In this document: piece after piece, positions 33,992 to 43,247 of the stretch
Numbering within the stretch: the stretch's first letter is position 1
Layout of the letters: every line of letters begins with the position of its first letter
Assembly (NCBI GenBank): GCA_020832305.1
Contig: JAFIEV010000089.1
Span: forward strand, 372,001 to 436,000
Direction: 5' to 3'
Origin: Cyclobacteriaceae bacterium
GTDB taxonomy: Bacteria; Bacteroidota; Bacteroidia; Cytophagales; Cyclobacteriaceae
DNA length: 64,000 nucleotides
The notes under the pieces: generated by a model
Told to the model about the DNA's origin: nothing
The model's input: the letters and a program-made list of their open reading frames with translations, nothing else
Databases searched by the model: none
Position numbers and translations under genes: made by a program

Positions 33992-35182
33992 ATGCAATAC
34001 GAGTTGCGGGCATTAAAAAACTTTTATCGGCATCATTTACTGAATGACACCCTGCCTTTTTGGTTTCCCAGGTCTTATGATCGGGAATATGGGGGCTTCC
34101 TGCTTATGAGAGATGCAGATGGCAACCTGATAGATGATGACAAATCGGTGTGGTTTCAGGGGCGAACTACCTGGACACTCGCCACCATGTATAATACCGT
34201 AGAGAAAAAAGAAGAATGGCTTGAAGGCGCCAGATTGGGTTATGAATTTCTTAAGAATTACTGCTTTGATAAAGATGGCAGGATGTTTTTCCACCTAACC
34301 CGCGATGGTAAACCTATAAGAAAGCGCAGGTATTTTTTCTCAGAAACCTTTGCAACCATAGCCTATGCTGCCTATGCCAAAGCCACCGGCAGGGAAGAAA
34401 TTGCAAATGAGGCCAGGTTGCTATTCGGAAAATGCCTGCATTATGCCGAAACCCCTGATTTATTACCGGCAAAATTCTACACTACCCGTCCGGCTAAAGG
34501 CATAGGTGTTCCCATGATTATGCTCAATACTGCCCAGCAGCTGCGGGAAACTATAGGTGATCCCAGGTGCGATGCTGTTATAATGGCCTGCATTGAAGAG
34601 ATTGAACGCGATTTTGTAAAAGACGATATACAATGTGTAATGGAGCAGGTAGCTCCGGATGGAAGCATAATAGATCATATTGATGGACGAACCCTAAACC
34701 CCGGCCACGCCATAGAAGGCGCCTGGTTTATCCTCCATGAAGCTATGTATAGAAACAATGATGCACGATTGGTTCAGCTGGGTTGCCGAATGCTTGACTA
34801 TATGTGGGAAAGAGGCTGGGACAAACAATATGGAGGGATACTCTATTATTGCGATGTGTATGGAAAACCTGTGCAGGAATATTGGCATGATATGAAATTC
34901 TGGTGGCCACATAATGAAACCATCATAGCCACACTTCTGGCTTACCTTATCACCGGTGAACAGCGGTATGATGATTGGCACCGACAGGTACATGAATACG
35001 CCTACAAACATTTCCATGACAATAAAAATGGCGAATGGTATGGTTACCTCCATCGGGATGGCCGCGTATCTCAGGGCGCCAAAGGAAACCTTTATAAAGG
35101 TCCCTTTCATCTGCCCCGCCAGGAATGGTATTGTATGCAATTGCTGGAAAAATTTCTTGATTCCTCTAAACTGAAAGAATGA
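33992..35182 (+). CDS. AGE-family sugar 2-epimerase
   Basis: 396 aa, cytoplasmic (no signal). (Alpha/alpha)6-barrel protein of the N-acylglucosamine 2-epimerase/cellobiose 2-epimerase family: PFWFPRSYDREYGGFLLM, VWFQGRTTWTLATMYN, LNPGHAIEGAWFILHEA, WWPHNETIIATLLA and HLPRQEWYCMQ contain the conserved Arg, Glu and His residues. It isomerises a hexose or N-acetylhexosamine at C2; the exact substrate is unclear. First gene of a unit with GH28, overlapping it by 4 bases (ATGA). No sialic acid lyase or kinase is adjacent. Confidence 0.9.
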   Translation: MQYELRALKNFYRHHLLNDTLPFWFPRSYDREYGGFLLMRDADGNLIDDDKSVWFQGRTTWTLATMYNTVEKKEEWLEGARLGYEFLKNYCFDKDGRMFFHLTRDGKPIRKRRYFFSETFATIAYAAYAKATGREEIANEARLLFGKCLHYAETPDLLPAKFYTTRPAKGIGVPMIMLNTAQQLRETIGDPRCDAVIMACIEEIERDFVKDDIQCVMEQVAPDGSIIDHIDGRTLNPGHAIEGAWFILHEAMYRNNDARLVQLGCRMLDYMWERGWDKQYGGILYYCDVYGKPVQEYWHDMKFWWPHNETIIATLLAYLITGEQRYDDWHRQVHEYAYKHFHDNKNGEWYGYLHRDGRVSQGAKGNLYKGPFHLPRQEWYCMQLLEKFLDSSKLKE

Positions 35183-36798
35183 ATAAATCATTTTCAATTA
35201 TTTTATTACTTGTACTCTTCAATAGCTTGAGCCTTACCATTGCAAAGAGTTCCGTATTTTTTAATGTACTGGATTATGGTGCCCTTGGTAAGGGCCTGGA
35301 GACAGAAACAACCTCAATCCAGAAAGCCATAGATGCCTGTGCTGCAACTGGTGGAGGTCAGGTATATTTCCCGGCCGGGACTTATATAACGGGCACCCTG
35401 TATTTAAAAGATAATGTGTATATATACTTATCGCCGGGTGCAATCATACTAGGCAGTACGGATATTGCAGATTATCCAGCCAACTATCCGGAGATTGAAT
35501 TTTACAGCAGGGAAAGATTACATTTTGCCCTGATATACGCTGAAAATTGCACAAATACTGGCATTGAAGGCCATGGCACCATAGATGGCCGCGGTGCAGC
35601 TTTTACTGATAAATCGCCACTACACCCTGAACATTACCGGGCGAGGCCTTATCTGTTGTGGTTTATATCCTGCAAAAATGTACGCATACAGCATGTAAAA
35701 CTACGAAATGCCGGCTACTGGATGCAACATTATTTAGCCTGTGAAGACATACTGATAGATGGCATTAGCGTGTATAATCATTGCAATAAAAACAATGATA
35801 TGCTCGATATTGATGGCTGTCGCAATGTGCGAATTACTAATGTAACCGGTGATTCTGACGATGATGGCATCACACTCAAAAGCACTCACCACCGCCCTGT
35901 TGAAAATGTCGTAATAAGCAATTGCATCATCAGTACCCATTGTAATGCCATAAAAACCGGAACAGAGTCAAACGGAGGATTCAGAAACATTTCCATAAGT
36001 AATTGTATAATCAAGCCATCTGAAAGTAAAGATTCAGTAATTTACGGGGTGCGGGGAGGCATTACCGGCATTACACTCGGCCTGGTTGATGGTGGAACCC
36101 TGGAAGGCATCACCATTGATAATATTCGAATGGAAGGTGTATACGTACCCATTTTTATGCGTCTGGGAAATCGGGGGAGAGCTTATAAGGAAGGACAGGG
36201 CGTCATAACTACCGGTACTTTTCGCGATGTTCATATCAGAAATATTCAGGCGAGTGGGGCAAATATGCTGGGTTGTCTTTTGAGCGGATTACCAGACCAT
36301 CCGATTGAAAATGTACACTTATCAGATATCAGCCTCGGCTTTTCAGGGGGTGCTCCCCCGGAAGCTACCTACGCCATTGTAGCCAATAATCCGGATATGT
36401 ACCCCGATGCAAGCCGTTTCAGATTGACCAATGCCTATGGCTTTCATGTTCGACATGCAAAAAATGTTTCATTTACCAATATCAATTTGCAATTTGACCA
36501 GGAGGATGCCCGACCTGCGGTTGTTTTGGAAGATGTAAAAGATGCAAGGATAGTTAACCTGAGTGCTATGCTCTCTTCAAAAGCCTCATCATTACTGCTG
36601 ATAAGAAATGGCAAAAGCATCGGTCTGCATTACAATCGTGCAAAAATCACAGGTTTACGCCATGCAGGTGTAATGGTGCAAATCGAAGGTTTAAATAATG
36701 AAAACATTGTGCTCTCTGGAAATGAAGCACAGATTTTTAATGGTTTATTTAACAGCGAGGCCAATGGTGTTGTACACGAAGTTTCAAATTTTAAGTAA
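35179..36798 (+). CDS. GH28-like polygalacturonase family protein, secreted
   Basis: 539 aa. Signal peptide (about 1-22), a typical FFNVLDYGALGKG start, then a right-handed beta-helix. GH28 features: PAGTYITGTLYLKDNVYIYL, GIEGHGTIDGRG, the Asp-rich sites NNDMLDIDG and GDSDDDGITLKS (catalytic Asp pair region). The canonical GHG motif is replaced by NAIKTGTESNGG, as in several Bacteroidota GH28 relatives. Substrate could be homogalacturonan, rhamnogalacturonan or an unsaturated product. It overlaps the epimerase gene, so the two act together in sugar breakdown. The basic residue motif RIK was not found. Confidence 0.85.
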   Translation: MNKSFSIILLLVLFNSLSLTIAKSSVFFNVLDYGALGKGLETETTSIQKAIDACAATGGGQVYFPAGTYITGTLYLKDNVYIYLSPGAIILGSTDIADYPANYPEIEFYSRERLHFALIYAENCTNTGIEGHGTIDGRGAAFTDKSPLHPEHYRARPYLLWFISCKNVRIQHVKLRNAGYWMQHYLACEDILIDGISVYNHCNKNNDMLDIDGCRNVRITNVTGDSDDDGITLKSTHHRPVENVVISNCIISTHCNAIKTGTESNGGFRNISISNCIIKPSESKDSVIYGVRGGITGITLGLVDGGTLEGITIDNIRMEGVYVPIFMRLGNRGRAYKEGQGVITTGTFRDVHIRNIQASGANMLGCLLSGLPDHPIENVHLSDISLGFSGGAPPEATYAIVANNPDMYPDASRFRLTNAYGFHVRHAKNVSFTNINLQFDQEDARPAVVLEDVKDARIVNLSAMLSSKASSLLLIRNGKSIGLHYNRAKITGLRHAGVMVQIEGLNNENIVLSGNEAQIFNGLFNSEANGVVHEVSNFK

Positions 36799-36881
36799 CA
36801 AAAAGCATTGCCTGGCGCAGTGCAACATTGTTTATTTAAATTAAGTATATAAAAAAAAGATAGTGGCATAGATATACACAC

Positions 36882-38087
36882 ATGATCAGTTCATCAGAAG
36901 CACTCGACATTGTACTATCACAGACATTCCGCGCTGAAAAAGAAATAATCAATATCCGGCAGGCACAGGGCCGAATTCTGATGGAAGACATTGAAGCCGA
37001 CAGAGACTTCCCTCCTTTTGACCGGGTAATGATGGACGGCATAGCCATCCGATATGAAGATTACATTAAAGGACAAAGATCCTTTTTATCAGAAGGCATT
37101 CAGGCAGCTGGCAGTCCACAGGTACCCCTCCGAAATCAAGGTACCTGCCTCGAAGTTATGACAGGTGCCATAATCCCCGATGGCGCTGATACGGTTGTTC
37201 CCTATGAGTGGTTTCACCGGGATAATGAAGTCTTTATCATTCACAAGGAAGATGTAAAAAAAGGACAGAATGTCCACTTAAAGGGCACAGACACTACCCA
37301 AAGCACCATGGTCATCCCCGCAGGAACGATGATTGAGGCACCAGAGATTGCCGTATTTGCTTCAGTGGGGAAAAACCAGATTTGGGTGAACAAGCTTCCG
37401 GAGGTTGCTGTGATTTCTACAGGAGATGAACTGGTAGATGTGGAACACAAACCCGAAAAGCATCAGATCAGAAAATCGAATGTTTTCGCCATTGATGCCG
37501 AGCTTAGTAAATTTGGTATCACCGCATCACTTATGCATTTACCCGATGATCCGGATATCATTGAAAATGAATTGCGCAGTGCAATCATTCAGTTTGATGC
37601 CATAATTTTAAGTGGTGGTATTTCTAAAGGCAAATACGATCATATTCCCGGTGCCCTCCAACAATTAAACGTTCAAAAGCTATTTCAAGGTGTTAAACAG
37701 CGGCCTGGTAAACCTTTTTGGTTTGGCATGGTGCCCGATGGAACAGTTGTTTTTGCCTTGCCAGGAAATCCTGTGAGCACTTATCTTTGCTTTCACAAAT
37801 ACATCAGGCCATGGCTCTTAACAGCCATCTCCGATCCTGGCCGACAACTGATGGCCATACTTGACGAAGATTTTAATTTCGCACAGGAATTGACTTATTT
37901 CCTTCAGGTACAGGTGCGAAGCAGCTCAGACGGAAAATGGTTGGCAACGCCCATACCCGGCAAAGGATCTGGCGACCATATTAACCTTCTCAAAACCGAT
38001 GGTTTTCTCGAACTGCCCGCAGAAAAAAGTAATTTCAAAAAAGGAGAAGCTTATCCCTTTATCCCATTCAGAAACTTATTATATTGA
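36882..38087 (+). CDS. moeA: Molybdopterin molybdenumtransferase MoeA
   Basis: 401 aa. Inserts molybdate into molybdopterin in the last step of Moco synthesis (cytoplasm). Motifs: EIINIRQAQGRILMEDI, PPFDRVMMDGIAI, TGAIIPDGADTVVPYE, the MPT-binding VAVISTGDELVD near residue 180, ILSGGISKGKYDHIPGAL and ALPGNPVSTYLCF. No other moa/mob/mod gene is in the window, so it is separated from the rest of its pathway here. The ATG at 36882 is preceded by an A-rich tract. Confidence 0.95.
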   Translation: MISSSEALDIVLSQTFRAEKEIINIRQAQGRILMEDIEADRDFPPFDRVMMDGIAIRYEDYIKGQRSFLSEGIQAAGSPQVPLRNQGTCLEVMTGAIIPDGADTVVPYEWFHRDNEVFIIHKEDVKKGQNVHLKGTDTTQSTMVIPAGTMIEAPEIAVFASVGKNQIWVNKLPEVAVISTGDELVDVEHKPEKHQIRKSNVFAIDAELSKFGITASLMHLPDDPDIIENELRSAIIQFDAIILSGGISKGKYDHIPGALQQLNVQKLFQGVKQRPGKPFWFGMVPDGTVVFALPGNPVSTYLCFHKYIRPWLLTAISDPGRQLMAILDEDFNFAQELTYFLQVQVRSSSDGKWLATPIPGKGSGDHINLLKTDGFLELPAEKSNFKKGEAYPFIPFRNLLY

Positions 38088-38118
38088 CACGTTTTTTTAA
38101 TATACCTCAGATAAAATC

Positions 38119-39519
38119 ATGAATGTAAGAGTAAGATTTTTTGGCGCAGCCGGAACCGTGACCGGCTCTAAATTTTTATTGGAAATAGATGATTTCAATA
38201 TTTTGGTAGATTGTGGTTTGTTTCAGGGTTTAAAAGAACTTCGTTTACTCAACTGGGAACCTTTTCCGGTTGATCCTGCTGGTATCCATGCTGTTGTACT
38301 TACACATGCACACATAGATCACACCGGTTATCTTCCAAGGTTGGTAAAAGAAGGATTCAGCGGACCCATATACTGCACAGAACCCAGTTATGAATTATTG
38401 AAGATTTTGCTGCTCGACTCAGCCAAATTGCAGGAAGAAGAAGCCAATTTCGCCAGAAAAAAAGGATATTCAAAGCATGAAAACCCCCAACCACTGTACA
38501 ATACCATAGATGTGCAATCGGTTTTTCCGTTGGTAAAGCCCCTCTCCTTTCACGAAAATTTCAAAATCAACGAAAGGGTACATTTGAATTTTTTGCATGC
38601 CGGCCATATTCTGGGGGCTGCTATAGCCGAACTAACCATACAGGGCATGTATCAGGAGAAAAAAATTGTTTTCTCCGGTGACCTCGGCCGATACAATGAC
38701 CCGATTCTATACCCTCCCGAACATGCAAAAACAGCTGATATTCTTTTTGTGGAATCTACCTATGGAGACAAAAAAAATCCGATGACACATCCCATGGAGG
38801 CTTTTGCAGATCTTATTAACCGATCTGTTAAAAGAGAGGGTTGTCTGCTTATACCAGCATTTTCAGTTGGTCGTACGCAACTGCTCATTTACTACATGAA
38901 AGAACTCATCGAGAGCAAACAAGTACCCGACATACCGGTCTATATTGACAGTCCTATGGCCATAAGTGTAACTGATCTGTACAAACGCTTTTTCGATGAA
39001 CATAAGCTCGAAGAGGCAGATCTCCACAATCATCATGCAGTTTTTGATTACAAAAACATTCATTATAAACATGCCCAGGAGGAGTCGATGGAACTTAACT
39101 ATATTAAAAAAAATGCCATTATCATTTCAGCAAGTGGTATGTGTACCGGAGGCCGGATAATGCATCATTTATATAACCGTTTGCAGAGGTCCAACGACAC
39201 CCTGCTTTTTGTAGGCTATCAGGCTGAAGGCACAAGAGGCCGACGCATAGCTGATGGAGAAAAAACCATAAAAATGTTTGGCCTCGATGTGCCGGTAGAA
39301 TGTCATGTGGAAAAAATGGATGGCCTATCAGCCCATGCCGATGTGGATGAATTGTTTACCTGGCTTAGCGGGTTTGAGGAGTCTCCTAAGATGACTTTTT
39401 GTGTGCATGGTGAAAAAGCTGTTGCAACACGATTTGCAGAACGTATTAATGCAGATTTGGGTTGGAATGCCAGGGTGCCTGAAATGAATGAAAGTGTTGA
39501 TCTTTTCAGAGGTATATAG
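38119..39519 (+). CDS. Beta-CASP MBL-fold ribonuclease
   Basis: 466 aa. Metallo-beta-lactamase/beta-CASP nuclease related to eukaryotic CPSF73 and bacterial RNase J-like enzymes (YSH1 family). Motifs: LTHAHIDHTGYLPRL near residue 60 (HxHxDH), FLHAGHILGAAIAEL near 160, FSGDLGRYNDP, SAFSV-type PAFSVGRTQ, SASGMCTGGRIMHHL near 340 and the C-terminal LSAHADVDEL. It should process RNA in the cytoplasm. It follows moeA by 31 bases on the same strand and may be cotranscribed. Confidence 0.93.
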   Translation: MNVRVRFFGAAGTVTGSKFLLEIDDFNILVDCGLFQGLKELRLLNWEPFPVDPAGIHAVVLTHAHIDHTGYLPRLVKEGFSGPIYCTEPSYELLKILLLDSAKLQEEEANFARKKGYSKHENPQPLYNTIDVQSVFPLVKPLSFHENFKINERVHLNFLHAGHILGAAIAELTIQGMYQEKKIVFSGDLGRYNDPILYPPEHAKTADILFVESTYGDKKNPMTHPMEAFADLINRSVKREGCLLIPAFSVGRTQLLIYYMKELIESKQVPDIPVYIDSPMAISVTDLYKRFFDEHKLEEADLHNHHAVFDYKNIHYKHAQEESMELNYIKKNAIIISASGMCTGGRIMHHLYNRLQRSNDTLLFVGYQAEGTRGRRIADGEKTIKMFGLDVPVECHVEKMDGLSAHADVDELFTWLSGFEESPKMTFCVHGEKAVATRFAERINADLGWNARVPEMNESVDLFRGI

Positions 39520-39543
39520 CAAAGGGGAAAATTTAAATATCAC

Positions 39544-39551
39544 TAACTTTG
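39544..39551 (+). promoter_or_regulatory. -7 promoter element TAACTTTG
   Basis: Matches TAnnTTTG and lies 22 bases before the acyltransferase ATG. No clear -33 TTG at the expected distance. Confidence 0.5.
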
Positions 39552-39573
39552 CACGCTCAGAAAATTTTATACT

Positions 39574-40488
39574 ATGCAAGAAAAAAAGCGTCCGCTCTAT
39601 AAAAGAATTAAGTACGCCTTATTGTTTGCTATGATCTGGGGCTTTTTACAGGTCACCCGCGTAACACCCAGAAAAGTCATATTATGGGGATTTACCATGT
39701 TATCAGGTCTGGCATATTACTTACTGTTAGCTGAAAGAAGAAAAATCATTAAAAACCTCCGTTATGCGCTGGGTGATGAATTGACAGAAAATGAAATTCA
39801 AAGTACTGCCCGTAAGGTCTTTCTTAATGTAGGTCGAAACTTCGCAGATATAGTAAATGCTTTTCATATTAACACGTATGCAAAACTTGAACCATTACTG
39901 GAAATAGAAGGCATAGAGCACCTTGAAAAAGCTTATGAGACAGGCAAAGGGGTAATTGCGGCAACCTGCCATCTTGGGCCTTATGAAATGGTGGCGACTT
40001 TCTGCGCCCTTAAAGGTTTTGACACCCATGTAATTGCCACCGCTTTGAAAGATCCCAGGCTCGACAAGATGCTGGTTAATAACCGCACCAGCAGGGGTGC
40101 TAATAATATTCCGCGGGGTAAGGACAACATAAAAATTGTAAAAGCGCTCAAAAATGGCGGTTTATTGATTATTCTCATAGATCAGGATACAAGGGTAAAC
40201 AGTGTTTTTGTCGATTTCTTTGGTAAACCTACTTATACACCGATTGGTGCTGCAATGCTTAGTCTTCGTACAGGTGCTAAAATTGTTCCCTTTTCTATTC
40301 ATCGAGTCGAAAAAGATAAATTGAAAATCACCATTTTGCCCGAGTATACATACAGCCCCTCTGGTGATGAAAAAAAAGACATTCATGACATTACTGCTGG
40401 CTTAAGCGCTGAACTTGAAAAACTTATCCGACAAGATATTTCTCAATGGGTTTGGATGCACGAAAGATGGAAAACAAAACCTGAATGA
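39574..40488 (+). CDS. LpxL/HtrB-like lipid A acyltransferase
   Basis: 304 aa. One N-terminal membrane helix (about residues 12-35) and a lysophospholipid-acyltransferase-type domain. The HX4(D/E) motif is present as ATCHLGPYEMVATFC (His near 133), followed by KDPRLDKMLVNNRTSRG, the PRGKDNIKIVKALKNGG stretch and IDQDTRVNSVFVDFFG, then a C-terminal VWMHERWK. This is the late acyltransferase family that adds acyl chains to Kdo-lipid A at the inner membrane. Position on the lipid is not predictable. Confidence 0.92.
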   Translation: MQEKKRPLYKRIKYALLFAMIWGFLQVTRVTPRKVILWGFTMLSGLAYYLLLAERRKIIKNLRYALGDELTENEIQSTARKVFLNVGRNFADIVNAFHINTYAKLEPLLEIEGIEHLEKAYETGKGVIAATCHLGPYEMVATFCALKGFDTHVIATALKDPRLDKMLVNNRTSRGANNIPRGKDNIKIVKALKNGGLLIILIDQDTRVNSVFVDFFGKPTYTPIGAAMLSLRTGAKIVPFSIHRVEKDKLKITILPEYTYSPSGDEKKDIHDITAGLSAELEKLIRQDISQWVWMHERWKTKPE

Positions 40489-40587
40489 ATGAAACTACTC
40501 CATGACCTACAACATACTTTAGAACATGAGCGTTTAAAACATTGTCATTTAACAATAAGATATATAGCATATTGACATATCATCAAC

Positions 40588-42000
40588 ATGAATAAAGTTT
40601 CTAAACAACCAGGCACCCTTGCAATTATCGGAATATTTGCACTGATCTTAGTTTTTTCAGGGAGTTGTGTACGCGAAGACGATGATCTGAAAGCTCCGCG
40701 GCAGATTAGAGAGATTAATGAATTTATATGGGAGAATATGGATATCTATTATTTCTGGCGCGATAAGATGCCCAGAAATATCCGGAGAGATCATGAACAA
40801 GATCCAAAACGATATTTTGAAAAGCTTATATATCGTGATGATATCTGGTCGATTATTACCGATGACCGGGATGAACTCGAAAACCGTCTGCAAGGCATCG
40901 AAAAAACTATGGGATTTTCACTTAAGCTCTATCGTTTGGGAGAAACCACCAGGGTTTTTGCCGTAGTCGAGTTGGTCTATGATAACTCTCCTGCTCAATC
41001 TGCAGGAATTCAGCGGGGGGATCTTATAACCCGCATTAATGATACAGAAATTACCGTAAACAATTTTTTTAATCTCTTTTTTGAAAGAGAAACCTATAAA
41101 GCCACTTTTGGAAACCTGGTAGATGGCCTGTTGGTAGACAATGGATTATCCATTGAATTAAACGCCATTACCATGAGTTTAAATCCTATTTACTACCATA
41201 CTGTAATTGAGTCTGATAACAGTAAAATTGGTTATCTGGTTTACAATCAATTCATTGAAAGCTACAATGATGAGCTAAGGTCGGTATTTGCCGGATTTCG
41301 TTCCCAGGGTGTTAATGAGCTCATTCTCGATCTGAGATACAATCCCGGTGGCGCTGTAATATCTTCAACTTTGCTTGCCAGCCTTATTGCTCCCAGAAAT
41401 GTGGTTTCGGGCAACAACATCTTTATGCGATACATCTGGAACAATGTAATTGAAGATTTTTTCAAAAGAAGGCCCGATGGTGAAGAAAACCTCTTAATCA
41501 AATTCAAAAATGAAGAACACAACCTTGATCTTAACAGGGTTTTCATACTAACGAGTCGCAATACAGCATCGAGTAGCGAACTGATTATAAATTGCCTTAG
41601 ACCTTATATGGATGTTTTTTTAATCGGTGAAACTACCAGTGGTAAGTATACAGGGTCTATTACAATAACAGATGAGGAAAACCGGCATACCTGGGCTTTA
41701 CAACCCATTGTTTTAAAAAGCGCCAATGTCAACGGTGAGACAGACTACCGCATGGGATTTGCACCAGACATTCTGGCTCCTGATGATCTCACACAACCCC
41801 TGGGCAGTCTTGACGAAAGGCTGTTATCTTTGGCCTTTCAGCAAATTACTAACGTATCACCGGCAAGAATTGCCTACCCAGCCTGGATGGACAGCAGGTC
41901 GATATTAGGTTCTGTTTTTCATCAACCTTATGAAAAACGTCAGGGCATGACGGTCGAAATTGATTTGCCTTTCAACCCTAAGGAGGTATTGGAAGAATAA
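40588..42000 (+). CDS. S41 family C-terminal processing peptidase, lipoprotein
   Basis: 470 aa. Lipobox at FSGSC near residue 27, then an N-terminal helical cap (INEFIWENMDIYYFWRDKMP), a PDZ domain (about 105-190, with VYDNSPAQSAGIQRGDLITR) and the S41 core. The catalytic Ser is in SRNTASSSELIIN near residue 325 and the Lys in IGETTSGKYTGS about 26 residues later. ELILDLRYNPGGA precedes. It should degrade or process envelope proteins in the periplasm. A terminator follows. Confidence 0.92.
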   Translation: MNKVSKQPGTLAIIGIFALILVFSGSCVREDDDLKAPRQIREINEFIWENMDIYYFWRDKMPRNIRRDHEQDPKRYFEKLIYRDDIWSIITDDRDELENRLQGIEKTMGFSLKLYRLGETTRVFAVVELVYDNSPAQSAGIQRGDLITRINDTEITVNNFFNLFFERETYKATFGNLVDGLLVDNGLSIELNAITMSLNPIYYHTVIESDNSKIGYLVYNQFIESYNDELRSVFAGFRSQGVNELILDLRYNPGGAVISSTLLASLIAPRNVVSGNNIFMRYIWNNVIEDFFKRRPDGEENLLIKFKNEEHNLDLNRVFILTSRNTASSSELIINCLRPYMDVFLIGETTSGKYTGSITITDEENRHTWALQPIVLKSANVNGETDYRMGFAPDILAPDDLTQPLGSLDERLLSLAFQQITNVSPARIAYPAWMDSRSILGSVFHQPYEKRQGMTVEIDLPFNPKEVLEE

Positions 42001-42036
42001 AAATTTATTTCATGTAGATATTATTTTCTCTATTTT

Positions 42037-42076
42037 AGCATTTTAAGACCACTTCAAGTCTTAAAATGCTTTATTG
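42037..42076 (+). terminator. Rho-independent terminator after S41 peptidase
   Basis: AGCATTTTAAGAC (42037-42049) and GTCTTAAAATGCT (42058-42070) form a perfect 13-bp stem with an 8-base loop, followed by TTATT. It lies 36 bases after the stop. Confidence 0.75.
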
Positions 42077-42091
42077 AAAATAACCACTACC

Positions 42092-43147
42092 ATGAAAACT
42101 GAACCTAAACCTAGAAGAGATTTTCTCAAAAACTCCGGCAAAGCAATTCTGGCTGGCACCCTCTTACCAAATATCTGGGTAAAAAAAAGTTTTGCTGCTA
42201 AACACAGCATTGAAACAGGCCATGCAAGTCACCGGTACAGGATTAATCCGGAATGGAGCCAGGCAGACACAGAAAAATATCCGGTAAATGATTGCCACGA
42301 AATGGTGCAGGATGCCAAAGGGCGGCTTATTTTATTAACCAATGAAACAAAAAACAATATTCTCATCTACGACAGGTCAGGTAAATTACTGGAGTCCTGG
42401 GGCACGGGCTACCCTGGAGGTCACGGATTAAGTATATGCGATGAAGGCAGCGAACAATTTTTATTCATCACTGACACCAACAGACACCAGGTCATAAAAA
42501 CCGACCTTAAAGGCAGGGAAATTCTGAAAATAGATTATCCGAAAGAAACAGGAGAGTATGAATACCCCCGACAATTTGTCCCAACGGAAACTGCCATACA
42601 TCCTGATACGGGTGATATTTATGTTGCCGATGGCTATGGATTGAATTTTATTATTCAATACGATGCTAAAGGAAAGTATATCCGTCATTTTGGTGGTAAA
42701 GAAGCTTTTAACTGTTGCCATGGCATTCTCATTGATCTGCGCAATAGCAGCAAACCATCACTGATGATCACCGACAGGGGCAATATGCAATTCAAGCGTT
42801 TTACGCTTGAAGGACAATACATTTCAACCATTCCAACACCCGGTTCTTTTGTGTGCAGACCGGTTGTAAGAGGCAGAAATGTTTATGCTGCCGTTTACCG
42901 GAGTACATCCCAGGACTATCCTAATTCAGGCTATATTACCATATTGGATGAAAATGATCGGGTTATATCTTCTCCTGGCGCCACAGCCCCCGTATATCGA
43001 AACGGATCATTGGAAGAACAACGCAAAGACCGTACTATTACGGCCCTGATGCATCCACATGATGTTTGTGTAGACAAGGACGAAAATATATTTGTCCCCC
43101 AGTGGAATTCCAAAAAGACATATCCTCTTATGCTGGAAAGAATATGA
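42092..43147 (+). CDS. Tat-exported NHL/six-bladed beta-propeller protein
   Basis: 351 aa from ATG 42092; a TTG six codons earlier lies inside the terminator. The N-terminus carries a twin-arginine signal (KPRRDFLKNSGKAILAGTLL). The mature part has recurring NHL-like blades, for example MVQDAKGRLILLTNETKNNI, LFITDTNRHQVIKTDLKGRE and DIYVADGYGLNFIIQYDAKG, and a late GGKEAFNCCHGILID. It resembles secreted 6-bladed propellers of the SMP-30/NHL kind; ligand or enzymatic activity is unknown. Tat export suggests a folded, possibly metal-containing protein. Copy B of the ~80-bp repeat begins 7 bases after its stop. Confidence 0.82.
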   Translation: MKTEPKPRRDFLKNSGKAILAGTLLPNIWVKKSFAAKHSIETGHASHRYRINPEWSQADTEKYPVNDCHEMVQDAKGRLILLTNETKNNILIYDRSGKLLESWGTGYPGGHGLSICDEGSEQFLFITDTNRHQVIKTDLKGREILKIDYPKETGEYEYPRQFVPTETAIHPDTGDIYVADGYGLNFIIQYDAKGKYIRHFGGKEAFNCCHGILIDLRNSSKPSLMITDRGNMQFKRFTLEGQYISTIPTPGSFVCRPVVRGRNVYAAVYRSTSQDYPNSGYITILDENDRVISSPGATAPVYRNGSLEEQRKDRTITALMHPHDVCVDKDENIFVPQWNSKKTYPLMLERI

Positions 43148-43154
43148 ATAGGCT

Positions 43155-43233
43155 GCGCTGAATATCGTCTATCCTGTTGATTTATTTTATTTCAATATCC
43201 TGAATAATATTATAGATGCATACTTATTCAGCA
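43155..43233 (+). repeat. Structured intergenic repeat, copy B
   Basis: Aligns with 2769-2851. It begins 7 bases after the stop of the NHL gene and ends 15 bases before the convergent sixA stop. Its ends can pair as GCTGAATA (43158-43165) with TATTCAGC (43225-43232). Compared with copy A one pair is changed on both sides. Additional GCGC strings lie just outside both ends. Confidence 0.7.
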
Positions 43234-43247
43234 TTAGCGCGTATTTT

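Noticed and set aside
30381-36798. Canonical polysaccharide utilisation locus
   Set aside because: No SusC/SusD pair, hybrid sensor or TonB-dependent receptor lies in or beside the cluster.
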